DNA from: Episyrphus balteatus
Taxonomy: Eukaryota; Arthropoda; Insecta; Diptera; Syrphidae
Direction: 5' to 3'
Assembly (NCBI RefSeq): GCF_945859705.1
Contig: NC_079136.1
Coordinates: 112,550,028 to 112,614,027 of the forward strand
DNA length: 64,000 bases
Shown here piece after piece: positions 35,160 through 47,057 of this stretch. The position numbers and the translations under genes are program-made. The first letter of the stretch is position 1. The number at the start of each line of letters is the position of its first letter. The notes under the pieces were generated by a model, which saw only the letters and a list, made by a program, of their open reading frames with translations, did no database searches and had not been told where the DNA came from.

Positions 35160-36140
35160 TTACATGCGATATAATGTAGGTACTATAGGCAAGCTTAGGA
35201 TTAAAAAAAAAAAAATCGAACTCGAGATAACAATCAGACATAACGTTACGATGATGGAGAATGCCAAAAAAAAGGGTCGGCAATTCTGCCTGTCCGTCTG
35301 TATGCACCTCGAGCTAGAGCCTAAATTACTAGAGCGATTCTCTTCAAACTTAGTAGTTAATAGTTTTGGGAGATTCCCTAGAGGGGAAATTGAATTATTT
35401 TTTTCTACCAAAACTAACGGTAACCTGTCATATACCGAAAAAGAAAAGCTAATATTTTTCGAAAATGGCTCTAACGATTTTGCTTAAAATTTTTGTGTAT
35501 AGTATTACATATAAGAGCCAACTTTTGAAATAAAAAAAAATATTTTTTGTACCGTTATCAACGGTACCTGCCATAGCACGTTTATTTTTTCTAAATATAT
35601 CGTACAAGACTTACCCGATTTCAACGAAAATTTTTATACAAAAGAGTTTAAGTAAAGGTAATATCAATATTTTAGAACATTTTAAAAAACACATTTTTTT
35701 ATTTTTAAAAAACTTTTCAATTTTTGTATTTTTGAAAAATCAATTATTTGAAATTTAGTTTTTAGCAGTAAATTAATTATTTCTTCAAAGAGGCATAACA
35801 TTTTTTTTTTTTTTAATTTTAGAAAATTTTTATATACCTACAAAAAAATATTTTTTTTTAAATAACTTTAACGATTTTCGAAATTTATTTTCTAAAAATA
35901 TTTTTTTATACAAGAAATAAAATGACAAACTTGTTTTTTTTTTTTTGTAAAAGATCATATATAAAACGGTGTTTAATTAATTATAAAAACCGAATTGATT
36001 TTTTATTTTTTTTTTAATTTCTTGAAAATTTCTAATTTTAATTTTTCCCTAATTTTCTGGAATAAAAAGCTTTAACATTAGAGTTACTTTAAGCATAAAA
36101 GCAAGTACGTGCGACCCCAGGTGCGCATTTTATTTTCTAA
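35160..36140 (+). repeat. copy of the GTCCGTCTGTG repeat family
   Basis: Shares ACGATGATGGAGAATGCCAA, CTGTCCGTCTGTATGCACC, the GAGCGATTCTCTTCAAACTT block and the AAGCAAGTACGTGCGACCCC end with the copy at 22193-22869. The right-hand end is followed by GCGCATTTTATTTT, as at 22845-22863. Long A/T runs fill its second half. No conserved protein. Confidence 0.65.
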
Positions 36141-39100
36141 GATCTACCGTAATGTGAATATTTGGCCAATGGTGAGCTTTCCTGGTTTTAACGTTCAAAT
36201 ACTATGGTAGAAAGGATCTTGCAGGAGATGTTAAGGAGACTAATTTCTCAGTTCAAAGGAACGTGAATTTAATTCTGGAATTATTGGAGTGCTTGAAAAA
36301 ATGAAGTTGAACCAGGGCCTAATTAAACCCCAAGAATATTATTCACCATACCTGAATTTATGTTAAACAAAAGATTCAATAAAATTTGATATGCAACATT
36401 CTCGGAAACAATAATCAACTTAAAATATCTAACACCTCAAAGCAATTCCAGTTATTACTTTGTTTTGTTTTGAGCAACACAGAAAAAAAAATGCTGCGGA
36501 ATGAAAAAAATAATTAAATAAGATTCATAAGAAAAACAATGATTGCTCAGAAATAAAATAACAATAGTTGTTGACCCAAGTGCATTTAATCTAATTTACA
36601 ACACTTTGTCAGAGTGTTGAAAGTCTCAAACAAATTTACTTAGAATTTTCATCCAGGTGCCATTTATAACCTACGTAGAATCCCACAATGCTTACTAATT
36701 TTTTAAAATAGCATTGTTTCCACGTATTCTGTACATAAAATGTAATAAACTGTTAAATAACTGTGCGTTACAAAAATAACATAAAAACATTTTTTTTTCC
36801 TAGAATAATAATGTCATCCATGATCCATGGTAACTGGCTACAAAATGTAATCAATTAATTCTGTGGAAATACACAAACTATTTTAATTTTGTTTAAAAAA
36901 AAAAAAATATAGATATCCCAAAACAATTTGATGGCAGAAAACATTTTGCCCACCTGACAAAAAAAAAAAATAAAAGTTCGTCAAAATAAAAGCCATTTTC
37001 AATTATCCACAAATCATAAAAATTGTGATAAATATTTATGTTTGTGTTTCCATTTTATTTGCAAACTATTCAAAACTAATTCCCGGCTTACAGGCAAATA
37101 AAAACACCAATGATTTGGCCAATCTGGCAAATAACGAGTTTTTTGTCCGGCCTTTATGGTTAGAATAAATTTTTTTTATGCCTAGTATTTTATGCATGTT
37201 AAAACAGTAACTATGTAGCTGGTATGCAAAATATCTACACGTGCAACAAGTAAGGAACAAAAAAACAGTATCATTCCTCTCTCTCATAGGGAAAGGATTT
37301 ATATTTCTTTTTTGGTTGAGGGGGCCTTGTTCCTACAAAAGTCTGCACATCAAAAACGCCAATTAAAGCTCAAAAATGTAACGCTGTCCGGATTTAACCT
37401 CAAATTTACCATGACTCTTGGCTACGACTTGTACAGAATGCAAAAAAAAAAAATAAAGAAAAAAAAAATGAAACCCTGGACGAAGGACCAACATTGACAC
37501 ACCAAATAGATGACATAATAAAAAAGGCACTGTTCTGAGTTAACAAAAAAAAAAAAAACGCACAAATCCCCAATTGAATTCAAAAAAGGAGTAAAGCTTA
37601 GCCCCGGAACGCAGCACATAAACTCGTACTCTCGAATTCGTACTCTCGAACAAGTAGCCATGGCCCCTTACATTAGCTTGATGCAACGCAATTTTGCAGC
37701 AGCAACTAACAACCCTCAGTCTCAAGCAATGGCATGTCCTGGTGTGATAAAAGACCTGTGAGCTATTTAATCCTTGTGCGGAATGTGTACAGTACACATA
37801 CAGAGAGTTGGGTACTGGGAGTCAGGATATACAGTAGAACGACCATCCAGAGTGGATATGCTAATATCGCCCTTGATATGCGAGGTTTTGAGCATGTAGG
37901 ACAGAATTTTTTTTTTTAGTTCCCCCGCTTAACCCCCACCGGGACTGTATTCACATATATTTCTTCGCCAAAGTAGAAATGGTGTACCTACTTCTTTCTT
38001 TTCGTCCTCTGTATCCTATTTTTCACAACCATTGAAATAGCCCCGATCGTTTGTTGTTGGCTTGCTTGCTTGCTGCAGACATGAGGAAGTCGGGAGGTGC
38101 AAAAAAATTGCTCCAGCATAAAAATACCATTTCTCACATGGACGTTTCCTTTGGTCCTTCTCTGCTCTGAAGTGAACGGTGATGGCGACGAACGACGAAA
38201 ACATATACCCCCAGCTTAGGAGTAGTCCTTGGTAGCTGCCTGGGCTGGAGGAGCGTATTTCGCGTACTCTTTCACTACAAGAGTTTGCTATTTGCTTTGA
38301 GTGCAGTCATTTTTTTAAACATTCAAGAGCTGAACTTTTCTGAATGTGATTTGGTGCTGGTGTTGGGTGTAGTGGTGTAGTGGTCGTGCTCCCCTTTCAA
38401 ACCTCTTTGATGGCTCGTTTGTAACTGTTACAACATCACACACCACAGACTTCAAGGAGTAGGTGACTATGTATGTAGTTAGGGTGGTTCTTCTTTTTTT
38501 TCAGCATTTTTTTTTTTTGCAAAGAAAACAAGGAAAATAGAAAAATAAGAGAAAAGAGAATTGTTGGGAGGTCCGGATGGAAAAATAATTACTGCATTCA
38601 ACATGTGCAGCAAGTTGGGCTTCTTTGTTACCATCCAGAGGGAATCCTTTTTTTTTGTTAAAGGTTTTTCATTTTTAGATCTTGAGCTTGAGCTTCTTTT
38701 GGCTTCCTTGAACAAATGAATTCTTGTGTGTTTGAGTGTGAAACATTTACTTTCTAACCGGGAACAAGGGATGCATTTTGATTTCGTTTTTATTTTGTTT
38801 TATGACTACTTTGGCTCGAGGAAGGCTTTTGGTCAAATATGGGATTGAAAGTTAGGACATGCGAAGAATATGAAAAAAGAATCAGCGAAGCAATGAAGTA
38901 ATCGATAGTTGGTGGTCTTTTTTGTTTTGCCTTTTTAATTTGAAAACCATAGTCCTTTGTGAACTTTAAAGGCCAAAACTCTGTAATAGGTACTTGACTC
39001 GTTAGTGAGCTTTGATTTTGTGTTTTTTGTTTGTTTTAGTTTTTTTTTTTTTAGTTTTAGTTTTAAGACTCGAAAGTTCAGGAATGAGAAAGTTGGATCA

Positions 39101-39312
39101 AAGATGAAGTTTGAAAGAGAGTAGGTATTTCACTCTGAAATTTTTAAGGAGATTATAAATTTTTATAAGGGCACTGTCTTTTGGTATCAATTAAAAATTA
39201 ATGGAAAATTGGAAGATTTAATTTTTTGAGTTTGATGAAGTTCAGGGATGTCAAAGTGTTAAAATTGATATTAATATCATCTAGTAAAAAGTAATTGGTA
39301 TTTTATTTGGTA
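36141..39312. other. single-copy-like non-coding DNA
   Basis: 37060-38800 has mixed composition and several CA/TG-rich stretches, as in unique intron sequence. No coding exon with convincing splice sites and frame was found on either strand. Confidence 0.4.
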
Positions 39313-39414
39313 TATTGTAGAGTAGTACCTTAGCGTTGATAAGATTGATTATCACGGCTGAGGTTCTGGGTTCAAGTCCAGGCTATGAATATGAACATTG
39401 GATAATTCTACAAT
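39313..39414 (+). pseudogene. tRNA-like relic enclosed by a 9-bp inverted repeat
   Basis: A D-arm-like TTAGCGTTGATAAGATTG and a T-arm-like GGTTCTGGGTTCAAGTCCAG are spaced as in a tRNA, and ATTGTAGA / TCTACAAT enclose the unit. The T stem carries a G-A mismatch and the anticodon stem is weak. It is more likely a tRNA-derived repeat than a gene. Confidence 0.35.
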
Positions 39415-40295
39415 AGAAGCGATATCGAAAATTTCTTATGCGAAATAAATTTTTTTAACTTTGAAATAAAACGCAATGGTCTCATCTCGTCGCCTCGCAA
39501 TATTTTAGTAAAAGAAAGAGCGATTTGGTTCAAACTTGGTGGTAAAGTGTTTTATGTTATCACCTAGAGATGATTTTGAAATTTTCTTAAGACAAAACAA
39601 ATATGATCTTCTTTTTTTTTGAAAACGGCTGTAGCGATTTTCATTTAAAAAAATCTGTGTGCTTTGGAAAATAAGATCAATGCACATAAGGTCAACTATG
39701 TTTTATAGCTTGTTTCGCGATTTACGTAATGGTATATTCAAATTTAAAATTTCACTTCACCCGCAAAAATCTTAATTTAGGTTTTCTAGCGATTTCTTCA
39801 AAAAAGTATCTCGTTTAATTGTGAAATAAGTATTGTTTAAAAATATAAATTAAAAATAAAATTTTTTACTGCAAGTATTTGTCTAAAATCGATGTCGAAG
39901 TGGAAAAAATTCAGAAAAAAGAGCATTTTTTGAAATTCTTGACTCTTGAGCTAATAAAGTCTAGGTTGTTACAAATCCACGTGTACTACGAAAAGTAGAT
40001 ATCTGCTAAATACAATTTTCAATCAATCAATTTTTTGGAAAACGGGTCATTCCAATGTTTTTTTTTTTTGAAATAAGCATGAAAATTGTATGATTTTTGA
40101 AATGGGAAACAAAACAGTTTATTTAAATATGCAAGATTAAAGGGAGTTTTTTTGGAATAAAATGAAATGTTAGATTTTTGAACTCAAATTTTATTCGGAA
40201 CACTAAAAGCAAATTGTACATGAGTTGAGCATGTTTAAAAATTTGAATCCAAATAAAACCTGAATTTTCCTAAAAAAATATAATTAAAAAAAGAA
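39415..40295. other. AT-rich non-coding stretch
   Basis: 39480-39720 resembles a degraded GTCCGTC-family copy (CATCTCGTCGCCTCGCAAT, GAGCGATTTGGTTCAAACTT, GAAAACGGCTGTAGCGATTT). The rest shows nothing recognisable. Confidence 0.4.
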
Positions 40296-40313
40296 CACGT
40301 ATACACCACAGTG
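40296..40313 (-). repeat. terminus of the CACTGTGGYGTATRCG repeat
   Basis: CACGTATACACCACAGTG is the reverse complement of the motif at 12173 with two changes. The related sequence would extend to the left. Confidence 0.5.
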
Positions 40314-40427
40314 TGTTAACAAATAAACAGAAAAACAAAATCCTTTCAAATTTGAAACAAATTTTTTTTAAATATTTTTTAACCTCATACATTTAACACA
40401 TATATTAAATTTGTCAAAAACAAAAAA

Positions 40428-40712
40428 TTACACCGGCCGGCCTCAAAAAAAAGAGGTAGTACTTTTGAGCGGATCGGTAGATCTTTATATATTTTGATTT
40501 ACGCTGAATCCGAATATAACGTCAGTTTTCCCCGTACACCTTCAAAATCTGAAGTATAAAAATCGCGGTAAAATTGGGGATTCGTAAGGTTTTTTTCTAT
40601 TTATTCAAAAATCTTAGGGCTTACAAAATAACTGACTCAGCGCATCAAAATATATATAAATCATACCTAGCCGGTCAAAAGTCTGATTTATTTTTTTTGT
40701 GGGCCGGTGTTA
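40428..40712. mobile_element. short inverted-repeat element, CACCGGCCGG ends, TTA duplication
   Basis: TTA (40428-40430, 40710-40712) flanks a 279-bp element. CACCGGCCGGCC at 40431 faces GGGCCGGTG ending at 40709, with imperfect inner arms (CAAAATATATATAAATC against GATCTTTATATATTTTG). A GAATCCGAATATAACGTCAG block echoes GAATCCGAAGTC in the elements at 15288 and 24614. Confidence 0.8.
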
Positions 40713-41302
40713 TCAAAAACAAACCTTTCTTAAAAAAAATATATAAATTTAAGAAAAAAAACGAAATATAAATCGCATTTTTTAATTAATGTTTTGGTTA
40801 CTTAGTTAAAAACAGATTTTTCAAGGAAATTTGTAACAAAACTGATTTCAGGTATTCAAATAGGTGGTTTACAATCTGTGAAAAGTCCTCTTTTTGCCAG
40901 GCCAGTTATAAAGGATGCAATAGGTTTCGAAAAATGATGTGTTCAACAAACTTGTGGCTTAGCTAGTTTTACTTAAAATTACGCTTTGTAGTTTTTTTTT
41001 GTATCTCTAACTATTTCCGGTGATAGAACTCCAATACTAAGTTGTTTTAACTTGGCAAAATTCTTTTAATAAATACTTATAGAATTAAAGCTTTAGAAAC
41101 ATAAAATTTGTTGGTTGGACTCTTAAGCTTTCCTCAAAATTAAAAAAAATCTCTTTTCCGAAAATCACGAATGAAGAAATATTTTCTTTGCTTATTCTGG
41201 ACACGCGATATATGAATAAAAGGTTTTTAATCAATATATTAAATCCAATTGCTTAAAATAAAATTAGCTGACTCTTATATTAAGGAGCAAAAACAAAAAA
41301 AT

Positions 41303-41318
41303 ACGCATACGCCACAGT
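41303..41318 (-). repeat. terminus of the CACTGTGGYGTATRCG repeat
   Basis: ACGCATACGCCACAGT matches the reverse complement of the motif at 12173 exactly over 16 bp. Confidence 0.5.
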
Positions 41319-41349
41319 AACCCACATCTTAAAAGCTTATCTAAAATGG

Positions 41350-41573
41350 TACACTGAGGGAAAAGCCACCATAAAACTACGTAAATTCAATGAAAACCAC
41401 ATTGATTTAACTATTATTCGGAATGATTTTGCGTTGAAGATAAACATTTTAAAATCAACGTGGAAAAAAGGTTAATTTTTGATGGTTTCGTATCTTAAAG
41501 TCACATAAATCAAAGTAGTTCATCTTTGAAAAAAACGATGTTTCAACTTCAATTTATTTTTTCCCTCAGTGTA
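41350..41573. mobile_element. 220-bp TA-flanked MITE, CACTGAGGGAAAA ends
   Basis: TA at 41350-41351 and 41572-41573 flank CACTGAGGGAAAA and TTTTTTCCCTCAGTG. The left inner sequence (AACCACATTGATTTAACTAT, GAATGATTTTGCGTTGAAGA) is nearly the same as at 21750-21790, so this is the compact form of the element at 21712-23532. Confidence 0.9.
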
Positions 41574-43978
41574 TATATTGATATTTTTCTTTCGATTTTT
41601 ATGATTTTGGTGCCAAATTATAGAAATAACTAAAAGTTATATTCTTATATATATACTATTAATAATTATTATCATTATAATTATTATTATTATAATTATT
41701 AGTACCTATTGTTTTCTTTTTATAGGGTCGGTATATAAGTGCAATAATATCTTTTTATTTTTAGTATTTAAGAAGTTACCACAATCCTCCCCAGACGTAT
41801 GAGACAAAATTTAAATTTTTTTTAAATGTAATGAATAGGAAAAAACTGTTCATACAAAATTTGTTTGCTCAAAATTAATATCGTCACAAAACAAGTTATA
41901 TGTATACTCGTTTCGTGACTAAGTACTTTCTTCACTATTATATGTAGTTCGCAAAGAGTTGTTCTCACATTTTACGGTTCATTTTTAATTTTCTAGAAAT
42001 CTTTAGGAACAAAACATTTATTATTGTCAGTAAAAAAAAGAAATAATGTTTGCGTAGCACTCTATTGTATACTTTTTTAATAATTGCCTTCCTTGAATTT
42101 CCTGGAAGAATTGATTAAGATCTGCCTGGTCAGTGCATTGACGTTTTTGTTTTCTTGAATTTTATGATTTCCGGGTAAAAGTCTAACTAAGATTAAGCCT
42201 GGGGATCTAAATTGTTAACTTTTTTTATTCAAGAGTTTGTTAAACATCAATTAAAGTACTTGCTGGCATTACAATCAATCAATTATGAGCATATAATTTA
42301 AATCGTAAAAAAATAAAGCCAATGTTTTAAGTCAAAGTTAACCGCAATGTGTCCCAGACCCTAAAATTTTCTATAAACGCAACTTAAAAAATAATAATTT
42401 CAAGTTCCATCAATTTATAGATTCTGAACCACCTCCCATTGAGAATCAACCAACTTTGCTTTCAATTTTTCAATTTTCTATTAATAAATCACAAGTGTGT
42501 CTCTTAGCAAACATCTGACCATTTCTATAAGTACCTAAACTTGAAATTAGATATCCTACTGTGCCTACTAATTGCCCAAAACCATTTTAAGCAACAACAA
42601 CACAACACAGAAAAAAATACATCCCAAAACTAGTCCTAATTCTCTAAATAAAATATCAAAACGACAAACATCACTTATTATTCATCTCAAGTTTATGTCC
42701 TTTCTACGACCAATTGATTCCCAAAAGGATCTGTCCTTACTTTCCAATCATACATAGAAGTGGCTCACCTACACAGAAACTTTATTCCTCCCGCACCACA
42801 GCCACAATTTACCCAACCACTCGAAGCCACATTGAGTCCAATTTTGATGAAAACTTTCAAATGATGAAGTTTTTTCCATTTCTATATACTTATATCTATT
42901 TTGTCATCGGTTTGTCTATACATATACTCCATTTAACCCATACAGGTTCAACTATCCCTTCCTTTTTCTTCAAAAGAATATAAAATAGACAAAATAACAA
43001 AAAAAAAAAAAAAACTTTAAATGATGACCTGTGAGCAGAATACTGGACATGTCATTAAAGATACAAAACCACGGGTCTCGCACTCACTTTATAAATGTTG
43101 AAACCCCCAATTGTGTCTGACCGGTAGGGGGCGACACAATCGAAACAAAGAAATCTCACGAACGATAAAGTTTTATGATGTTTTTTTTCTTCTTCTTCGT
43201 TTTTTTTTTCAACTTTTGTTATTGTTCTAGAGAATCTAGAGTGGAAGGAAGGATTTCTATTTTCCTTTTCTTATTTTTCCGCAGGACTTGGTCAAAATTA
43301 ATTTAACAAAGTATATTCGCGCGCTTCCTATACGTGGCCATTGGTATAACGAAGTGTAGGAGTATATGGTTGATGGGGCGGTGAAGTGTAAAATACGCAC
43401 ACATACCCATGAATTCGTTAGCAGTCCGCATCGGCACCCAGTGTAAAGTAAAATAAAAAAAAAGCATCAGAAAAAAATTCTATAAATGATTTTTTAAAGA
43501 AAAGTTTTTTCTCAACCGAAAAAGAATAGAAAGAGTAAAGGGAACAAACAAAGGCGCCAACGACGACGACGGCGACGGACGCCTCCAAAGTTCAAAGTTG
43601 TTTCACTTTGGCAAAACAATGGCCAACACAGGATACAAAAAGAAAAGCAAAAAAAAAAAAAAAAAATAAAGAGAAATGCACAACCCGGTTGTAAGGACTT
43701 GATTTTGTGGCCTTACTAAGAACTTAAAGTCAGAAATGTTAAATAACAGCTAAAAAAACAAAATAAATAAATATAAGGCAAAGATTTAAATTTTGCTTAG
43801 TAAATTCAAAACTTTTTTACTTTTTTTTTCTGATAAGTATATAAATAAATTAAAAATATCTAGAACTTCATAAATTGTTAGTTGTTACTTTTGCTCTTTT
43901 GCTCAAAATTGGTTAAGCCGTTACCGAAAACATTAAAAAAAAAAATGAACCAAGTCAGCTGAAGAGCTTCATCGTTCA
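41574..43978. other. non-coding DNA, no gene seen
   Basis: 41640-41700 is a TATTATAATTA-type simple stretch. 42400-43650 is mixed-composition sequence resembling unique intron DNA. No coding exon supported. Confidence 0.4.
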
Positions 43979-44239
43979 TACACCGAAAAAAAAAATTCGA
44001 TAATAACAGCTATCAAATTAACATTTATCAGTGACAAAAGTCGTCCAACAATTAAAATATCAATTTTGATATTTTATCATATCATTTTGACATTTTTTAA
44101 TTTCAGGTGGGATAGTGAAAATTTCACTTTGATAATTAAAATATCAATGTTGGCTAGATTTTACGTTTCAGTTTATTATAATGATATTTCTTTCTTTTTC
44201 TTTCCCAAATAACATTTTGTGGTTAGAAAGCGGAAAATA

Positions 44240-45125
44240 AACCGGATATTTACTCTGGTTATTTAACGGATAAGTTACTAAACTCGTTAAATAAACGTAT
44301 TTAAGACGTTCCAGAAACGTCTCCACAACCGAAAATGGTCAGTTATTTTTTAACTTCGTCTAAATCGGGTTTTTAAAAAACCCACTTTTTTCTACAAATA
44401 CTGGGTTTTTAAAAACCTAATTTTTACGGTTATTAAATAACTGTTTATTTTTAGTTAAAGAAAAACTTGAAATAAACCATTTACGGCTATTTTATAACCG
44501 TTTACAAACCGTTATTATACAGTTTAAAAAAAACCTGTACTGAGTTATTTGACGGTTTTTTTTATAACCGTTTTACTACGGTTATTATAAAACCTGTAAT
44601 TAACGTTATTACAGGTTTTTTTGAAACCTGTAATATAACAAGTTCTTTTAAAACCTGTATTAAACGTTAATTTACGGGTTTTTTTATAACCTCTTACCTA
44701 TAGGTTTTTATAAAACCTCTAATAAACGTTATTTGACGGTTTTTTTATAACCGTTTTCTTCCAGTTTTTTTAAAACCTGTAATAAACGTTGTACAGGTTT
44801 TTATAAAACCTATAACAAACGTTATTTGACGGTTTTTTTATAACCGCTTACCTATAGGTTTCTATAAAACCTGTAATAAACGTTATTTAACGGTTTTTTT
44901 ATAACCGTTTTCTTCCAGTTTTTTTAAAACCTGTAATAAACGTTGTACAGGTTTTTATAAAACCTATAACAAACGTTATTTGACGGGTTTTTTTTATAAC
45001 CGCTTACCTATAGGTTTCTATAAAACCTGTAAATAACTTCGTACAGGTTCTTATAAAACCTGTAATAAACGTTACTTCACAGCTTTTTTATAACCGGTTA
45101 TTTACAGATTTTAAAAAACCTATAA
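44240..45125. repeat. left subterminal repeat array of the CACTA-like element
   Basis: Alternating TTTTTTTATAACCG, AAAACCTGTAATAAACGTT and TATAGGTTT motifs in both orientations. A ~162-bp unit is tandemly duplicated (for example the CTTCCAGTTTTTTTAAAACC block at about 44759 and 44920). Such arrays usually bind the element's own proteins. Confidence 0.8.
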
Positions 45126-45236
45126 AATGTTTGCTTACCAACATGCTGCAAACCATAAGATTCTTCCCAGCTGAAAATTTAATATTTGAAATAAGAACGC
45201 TGAAATTTAAGTTTAGTGAAACATTATTTAATGAAG

Positions 45237-45334
45237 TAAAACTAAAACTAAAACTAAAACTAAAACTAAAACTAAAACTAAAACTTAAACTAAAACTAAA
45301 ACTTAAAGTAAAAGTAAAACTAAAACTAAAAATA
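45237..45334. repeat. (AAAACT)n hexanucleotide array
   Basis: About fifteen units with a few AAAGTA and AACTTA variants, just past the 3' end of the DUF4806 gene. Confidence 0.9.
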
Positions 45335-45352
45335 AAAAATAGCTTAACTTAA

Positions 45353-45407
45353 TTATGTTGTGGATTGCCCGTCAGAGGCAGAGGAGCTGGTGTTGGAACT
45401 GGTATTT
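45353..45407 (-). CDS. last exon (6) of the element's DUF4806-type gene
   Basis: Acceptor TTTCTCTTTACAG ends at 45408. The 55-nt exon completes a Thr codon split with exon 5 and encodes a Ser/Thr/Asn-rich tail (NTSSNTSSSASDGQSTT), with TAA at 45355-45353. Frame agreement across the junction supports the splice. Confidence 0.65.
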
Positions 45408-45464
45408 CTGTAAAGAGAAAAATGTTAACTTAAATGTTGATTATAATTTTATTTTTTAACTTAC

Positions 45465-45730
45465 GTGGACGGTTTTCCCATTCGAAATGGGGCTTGCTTC
45501 AAAAAGCCTTTAAAAAATGAAGCACCCTCAGCTTCACTATAAGTGGGGTACCTTGATCGGACCGCTTCCAATATAGTTTTATACAGGAATTTGTATTGGC
45601 TGAAACTTTTTTTGGCATTAGTCCCCAGCCAAGAATGTTCTGCCAGTAGTGGATCCGTAAAAATGCACTTGCAAATAGTGCGGATCGTTTTCATTCCGTT
45701 GACCCCCCCATATGAGCTCAACTTACGGAC
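45465..45730 (-). CDS. exon 5: C-terminal half of the DUF4806 domain
   Basis: Acceptor TTTTCTTTCAG ends at 45731 and donor AC|GTAAGTT follows 45465. The frame VRKLSSYGGVNGMKTIRTIC, then FTDPLLAEHSWLGT, KKSFSQYKFLYKTILEAV and a FLKQAPFRMGKPST end follows the known order of the domain: a GG helix start, a F/W-(S/T)W-G-KKSF block, then an A(V/I)R helix and a KxAP end. DUF4806 proteins accompany CACTA-like transposases in many arthropod genomes; their function is unknown. Exon 4 as written joins out of frame (see the A10 run at 46451-46460); one base fewer would restore a continuous KKKL|VRKLS reading. Confidence 0.75.
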
Positions 45731-45739
45731 CTGAAAGAA

Positions 45740-46430
45740 AACAAAAATATGTTTTAAGATGTCGTTTTTTAAACTTTTTCGTAATATAAAATGCATTTAT
45801 TTTCAAATATTTTTGGCCGCATTTATTATGATTTGAAATTATAAAAGAAAATGTCAATATGTATTACGGTTTATGAAAAAAATTAAAAAGAATTTCATTT
45901 TCGAAGAACTTTTTTTAATAAAAGTTTTGAAAAAAAATGTATCTTATTTTTTTTTCAAAGTTCAACATCTAAACATAAAATTATTTTTTATTTATTTAAT
46001 AACCCTTACTGTTGAAAGTTAAATAGCAAAAATTTAAAGTTCTTATTTACCAAAGTCTTTGAGAAAATTAATTATTTCGATGCAAAAATTCAGTTTTTAT
46101 CAAAAAAACCAATTGAAATTGAAGTTATTTTTAATTGTTTTTTCAAAAGTGTGATATATATTACCTTTTCTGCTTCGGAATTCAACTGATAATATTTATT
46201 AGAAAAAGTTTGGAAAAAAGTCATTTTTAATTTTTTTAATAAATTTTTTTTTAATTCTGAGTTTGAGGACCATTTTTTCAAAAACTCTTAATTAAATTTA
46301 GTGAATTTAAATTTAAGATAAGCTTCTGGCTTTGTAAAAATGTATTTTAAAATATTGTAGGTGTTGCCGTTGTTTTCTAAATATTTTTTTTTGTGTTTGA
46401 AGTCGGATTGTAAGAAAATTGCATATTTCG
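45740..46430. repeat. intronic repeat, direct copy of the foldback at 47346-48420
   Basis: The intron between exons 4 and 5 carries sequence found inverted at about 47530-47985 and direct at about 47990-48200. Landmarks are AAAACGACATCTTAAAA and its complement, GGTGTTGCCGTTGTTTTC and AAAACTCTTAATT. Confidence 0.7.
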
Positions 46431-46447
46431 TATATTTTGATACTTAC

Positions 46448-46708
46448 CAATTTTTTTTTTGAATGCTGCATTTTGATGGAGTTTTTCCTCGATTTCCTCA
46501 ATTTGTTGGACAGAGGTAAGTGGGAAAATTTCATCCAGTCGCAGTTCCTCATCCACTTCCTCTGCATTCTCTTTTGCAATTTTGGACGCCATGAATGCCT
46601 CCAGCATTCCTTGCATGGCCTGCACCTTCACCTCAGTGGAACGCTGTCTTTCCAAAATTTCGTCTATTTTGGACGACAGTTCCTTGAATTGGGTACTGGT
46701 GCTGGGGC
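46448..46708 (-). CDS. exon 4: coiled-coil and start of the DUF4806 domain
   Basis: Acceptor AATTGTTTATAG ends at 46709 and donor TTG|GTAAGTA follows 46448. It encodes PSTSTQFKELSSKIDEILER, a heptad-like KVQAMQGMLEAFMAS stretch, an acidic NAEEVDEELRLDEIFPL segment and the domain opening SVQQIEEIEEKLHQNAAFKKK. In the family the domain starts FPL-(S/T)-EE-(L/I)EE-E-LK....F--KLV. The last codons run through ten A residues (46451-46460), one more than gives an open frame into exon 5. That is either an inactivating indel or a homopolymer error. Confidence 0.75.
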
Positions 46709-46783
46709 CTATAAACAATTAAAAATAAGAGTTATAGTAAAATACAAAAAAAGTAATACGGTTAGTGAAAGAACTAATATGCT

Positions 46784-46868
46784 ATCTCAGCTGTTACTAA
46801 GAGGGACTGGGGTTTATCCTATTCAAATAACATTGGATAAACCCCAGTCTAAGATAAGCTGGAGTTTA
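46784..46868. repeat. hairpin within intron 3 of the CACTA-like gene
   Basis: GACTGGGGTTTATCC (46805-46819) pairs perfectly with GGATAAACCCCAGTC (46835-46849). Weaker pairing extends the stem to about 30 bp (CAGCTGTTACTAAG against CTAAGATAAGCTGG). Confidence 0.75.
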
Positions 46869-46913
46869 AAAACGACTTTGATAATTGTACTAGTGCTAAA
46901 ATACATTTTTTAC

Positions 46914-46988
46914 CTTCATACGTGTATAACTCGGAAATGACATTAGTGATGGTAACATCTTCAGTTGGGGGGGTGAACGAGGAAACGT
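46914..46988 (-). CDS. exon 3 of the DUF4806-type gene
   Basis: A 75-nt exon bounded by acceptor CTAATTTTCAAG and donor GAAG|GTAAAA, phase 1 on both sides, encoding SSFTPPTEDVTITNVISELY and TYE. It is a linker between the acidic N-terminal part and the coiled-coil part. Confidence 0.65.
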
Positions 46989-47057
46989 CTTGAAAATTAG
47001 AAGTAAGTATGACAAAATTAGTAACTTTGTTCCCATGTTTATACATTTTAAACTTAC

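Noticed and set aside
45131..45352. Open frame encoding a Lys/Leu repeat
   Set aside because: It is only the translation of the (AAAACT)n array.
46419..46940. 173-codon plus-strand open frame
   Set aside because: It is antisense to exons 3 and 4 of the DUF4806-type gene and has no motif of its own.
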